Below, piece after piece: positions 60,851-64,000 of a DNA stretch of 64,000 nt. The stretch spans positions 14,691,508 through 14,755,507 of the forward strand of contig CM049313.1 in assembly GCA_026874595.1 (NCBI GenBank), given 5' to 3'. The DNA comes from Sipunculus nudus. Its lineage: Eukaryota; Annelida; Sipuncula; Golfingiida; Sipunculidae. The position numbers and the translations under genes are program-made. The first letter of the stretch is position 1, and every line of letters starts with the position of its first letter. A model generated the notes under the pieces. The model saw nothing but the letters and a program-made list of their open reading frames with translations. It did no database searches and was not told the DNA's origin.

Positions 60851-61339
60851 TCATTCCTTGCTTAAATTAGTAGAATACATTGAGACACACAGTTTACATA
60901 CAGATAATTGTGCTATTCAAAATGTTTTTAAAAAGAGCAATGCGAGTATGTAGCATAAATTTGATTAAATTGTATGCAAAAAATAATACACATTTTTCAT
61001 GGTTAATTCCAATAACAATTCGGATTAACGTGATATTTTAAAAACATATATATCCCACAAACGGTATGTACACTGATCATTTATACATGTTTAGATCCAG
61101 ATCAACTCTATATGAATTTCTTTGTTGTTGTTTGAATTAAAAAAAAAATATGTATCCCTACTAGTTCTACGTACACTGATCAAATATAATTCTTCAGATC
61201 AACTTCACATGGCCTGATGTTTTAAAAAAATATGTATCCTACTCAGCTCTAAGTAAACTAGTCATTAATTATTACACGTGTAATATAATAAATAATGAAA
61301 AAGCTCATCTTGATCCACATTTTGAATCACATTAACTAC

Positions 61340-62790
61340 CAGTAAAGTCTTCTATAACTATAAAGATCGGGAGCAATATCATATTACCAGAACATATTAC
61401 CAAGATCCGGATCAACTGTTAAAAACCTGAATCTCTATAATTATCATTATCTGGATCAATATGCTTACATATTTACTGTGATATAATCCTCAAAAAGTAT
61501 CAAGATCTGGACCAAATGTTGTTTACCTGCTCTTAGTAGATATCAGTATCGGATTAATGTTCGGACCAATTTCCTGTAACCTGATCCTATAAAAGATGAT
61601 TATCCTGATTAACTGTCGGTAACCGGAATCGCTATATATTTTAAAACCCGGATTAAGATCCGGACAAATTTACTTTAACCTGATCCTTTAAAATGTCAAG
61701 ATCTTCTTTAAAGACCTAAAATTCCAAAATAAAAGTATTACGATCCGGATCGGTGTCCAGCAACCTGATTCTCTATAAAGATTAATATCCGGACCAACTT
61801 CCAGTTAGCTGATCATTTATAGATATCAAGATCTGGAAAAACTCCGAGATACCTGATCCTGCATGAATATCTAAATCCAGACCGTCTTCCAGTATCCAGG
61901 TCCTCTATAAGCTTTAATATCCGAACCAATTTCCTGTAACCTGATCGAATCAACTATTATAACCTAACCCTTCATAGAAAATCATACCCAGTTAAACACC
62001 GGGAAAGCAAACCCTTTATACAATTCTGAATTTGTAACAATGTCACATTATGTGTGTGTGTATTTAAATAAATGTATTCCTATGGAAAATACCAAAGTTT
62101 AAGAAAGGATACTCATTGGTTGTTCAATAGATATTTAGAACATAATTTGCATACTGGATATTTGTAACAGACAAATAAACCAACTGATATATCTTTGGAA
62201 GTGTTCCAGATCAAACAATGGATAAATATTAATGCATGGATGCAATGTAAAATTATATGCATAGAAGAAACTCAAAGACTTATATGTATCATTTAATCCG
62301 GTAATTTATATTATCTGGAACCTTAGCAATTATCTGACCCCCCTTTGTGAATATCTAAATCCGGACCAACTCAAACTAGCTCATCCTTTATAAACGTCTG
62401 GACATGATTGATTCAATTCAATGTTACCTTATTTATCATATACAACTGTACCCGAGCGAACTTCTTGTTAGCTTGTTCATTTTTAACATTTGGATCAGAG
62501 TCAACTCCCTGAAACATTATCCATTATTAACATCTTGATCCGATTCAACTCCCTGTTCTTTATTAATTATAAACATCTGGATCGAAGTGAAGTCTCTGTA
62601 ACACTATCCATTATAAACATCTGGATCAGAGTCAACTCCCTGTTACCTTATTCTTTACAAACATCAACTAGCTGTTATTTCATTCATCTGCATAAACATC
62701 TGCATCTGGATCGACTGTATGTAATCTGGTCCTCAATACGAACTTGGACCTGTGTTAACATATCTTTATTAATCCCTTATATAAAATAGA
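61340..62790 (-). repeat. Tandem array, about 55-75-bp unit
   Basis: Units read like 'aacctgatcctttataaa', then 'tatcaagatccggatcaact', then 'tccagt'. About twenty diverged units are visible. From 62460 the unit changes to the 'catctggatcagagtcaact' form, the inverse of the array at 47.2 kb. The open frame at 62490-62789 is only the repeat translated. Confidence 0.88.
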
Positions 62791-62799
62791 TATATCTGG

Positions 62800-63780
62800 A
62801 CCACGAACACGTATCAATAATGCTTCAACACCATAAACATATTTGTTTCAAATTCCGTGTCACTAATTATATTACTTGATTTGCTAATTACAAATACACA
62901 GATACATATCATTGGTTCATGTACAAAATCAGTTTTGAGAGAACGCTACCTTTTCTAAAAACTTGCTTCCTAAAATATTTCAATGGAATTATTTGATAAC
63001 ATTGTCAGGTATCTCACACATAGACCTTGTACACACACAAACTTCCATTCCATGTTATATACTTGCTACCATAAACTTTCAATGTATAAGAAGTATCCTC
63101 AGATAATTTAACATAAATAAAACTTGATACAGTGTCCGTTTATTTACGAAAAGGTTTTGCCAGCGGCAGTATGCTTCCATTGTACACTATTTCACCATTA
63201 AGGGTGTAAATTGAAATTTTGCAGCATTTTAATAGATAAGCAGATCAGTTCTAAAAGGGAGCTACCATGAAGTAGTGGTGCAATTATTAAGTATTAATTA
63301 GGGAAAAAGTACTTTGTCAATTATTTTAAAATACAATAAAAAATCTATATCTGAGAAAGAGGTTTATTTTTGGTTAACAGATAACTCCAACTGATTGTCA
63401 GAATTATTGTGCACATGCACAAAACAATATGTATAACATTTTTTTTTCATGCCGATCAACAGACCTTTTCAGCCTCTGAAGCGCCACCTGCAGGTATTGG
63501 CTAATGGGTGTTCCGTTGTAGTATATGGACCAGAGGAACATATTTTTTTCATATTATAAAGGATACAAATAAAAAGTATATCTTCCCTTCCCAGTGATTT
63601 TAATGTTTAAGTCTCTGGATTGTATTTAATTTAAACTGGCAAAACCCGCCATACTTGATCTATCGATCCGAACACTGCAGACGATTATTAAACACAATGC
63701 TCATGCTCATTGAAAAGGACATTTAACCAGTCCCGGAAAGGAGTGGTTGCCTAATATAATGTTGATCCTGTACATTTAAA
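62800..63780. other. No gene seen
   Basis: AT-rich sequence without recognisable exon. Nothing supportable. Confidence 0.6.
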
Positions 63781-63978
63781 GGGGGCTTAGAATCTAAAAG
63801 TGGCAGGGTCAGTTTATGCCAGACTTTAACTACGACTCTCACGGTAAATGAGGAGATCATCAGATGGCCTTGCTTCATTGTATCGGCCTTGCCCAAGCCT
63901 AAATAAGAAGTGGGTTATCACTTCGCCTGGGGACTGTCAAGAGCACGCCCGGTCTCTCCGGTTGGGTAGAGAAATGAG
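63781..63978. repeat. Dispersed repeat, inverse of the segment at 42.0 and 45.7 kb
   Basis: 'ggtaaatgaggagatca' and 'ggccttgct' followed by 'cggccttgcc' are the inverse of 'tgatctcctcatttacc' in the 1.3-kb duplication. Other shared parts are 'gggcttagaa' at one end and 'cccggtctct' at the other. Length is about 190 bp. Identity is unknown. It could be a SINE-type element, but no RNA polymerase III boxes were recognised. Confidence 0.75.
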
Positions 63979-64000
63979 ACAATAGGTATACAATAGCGAT

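Noticed and set aside
62490-62789. 99-codon frame as a protein
   Set aside because: It is the translation of a tandem minisatellite.
1-64000. Bacterial-type systems (operons, CRISPR, toxin pairs, phage genes)
   Set aside because: Spliced exons, LINEs, SINEs and microsatellites show an animal nuclear genome. No run of adjacent long frames exists on either strand.

Overview
This is nuclear DNA from an animal, most likely a bivalve mollusc. It is AT-rich, short exons sit between long introns, and repeats dominate: TA and CT microsatellites, about 155-bp tandem repeats of the kind described in bivalves, relics of several LINE clades, hAT and foldback elements, and a tRNA-derived SINE. The taxon is inferred from repeat style and gene families, not proven. 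No bacterial features, operons, CRISPR arrays or rRNA genes were seen.

Layout. 1-6378 and 10166-16878 are two diverged direct copies of one block of about 6.5 kb. Each holds tandem repeats with a palindromic AGGTCA-type motif and an antisense LINE reverse-transcriptase relic. Other LINE fragments (6396-7030, 9920-10201) lie between them. At 18378-18578 on the minus strand is a first coding exon of a DEG/ENaC sodium channel, with its splice-donor end repeated twice more just downstream. On the plus strand, 25728-40588 carries eight exons of a DEG/ENaC gene covering the second half of the extracellular domain, the second membrane segment and the C-terminal tail. No convincing upstream exons were found on that strand. 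The last intron (32293-40363) holds a degenerate array of copies of the TM2 exon, a minus-strand L1/Tx1-like LINE, a 4-kb foldback element inserted in that LINE at a TA, and an 892-bp hAT-type element with an 8-bp target duplication.

Downstream are a 1.3-kb direct duplication (41466-42815 and 45132-46408) flanking a broken gene of a multicopy invertebrate family (42859-44049), further repeat arrays, a large imperfect inverted repeat (about 51.95-53.2 kb against 56.5-59.9 kb) whose inner edge abuts a decayed DEG/ENaC first exon (53212-53420, plus strand), and a tandem array at 61.3-62.8 kb.

How it fits together. The window is a DEG/ENaC locus shaped by duplication, inversion and transposon insertion. 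The main gene is clear in identity, and most of its splice phases agree. It also shows three apparent defects: no GT donor after the first visible exon, a one-base phase clash between exons 5 and 6, and an in-frame TAG in exon 7. It is therefore either a recent pseudogene or a working gene blurred by assembly errors. Long regions without a gene call are described as such.
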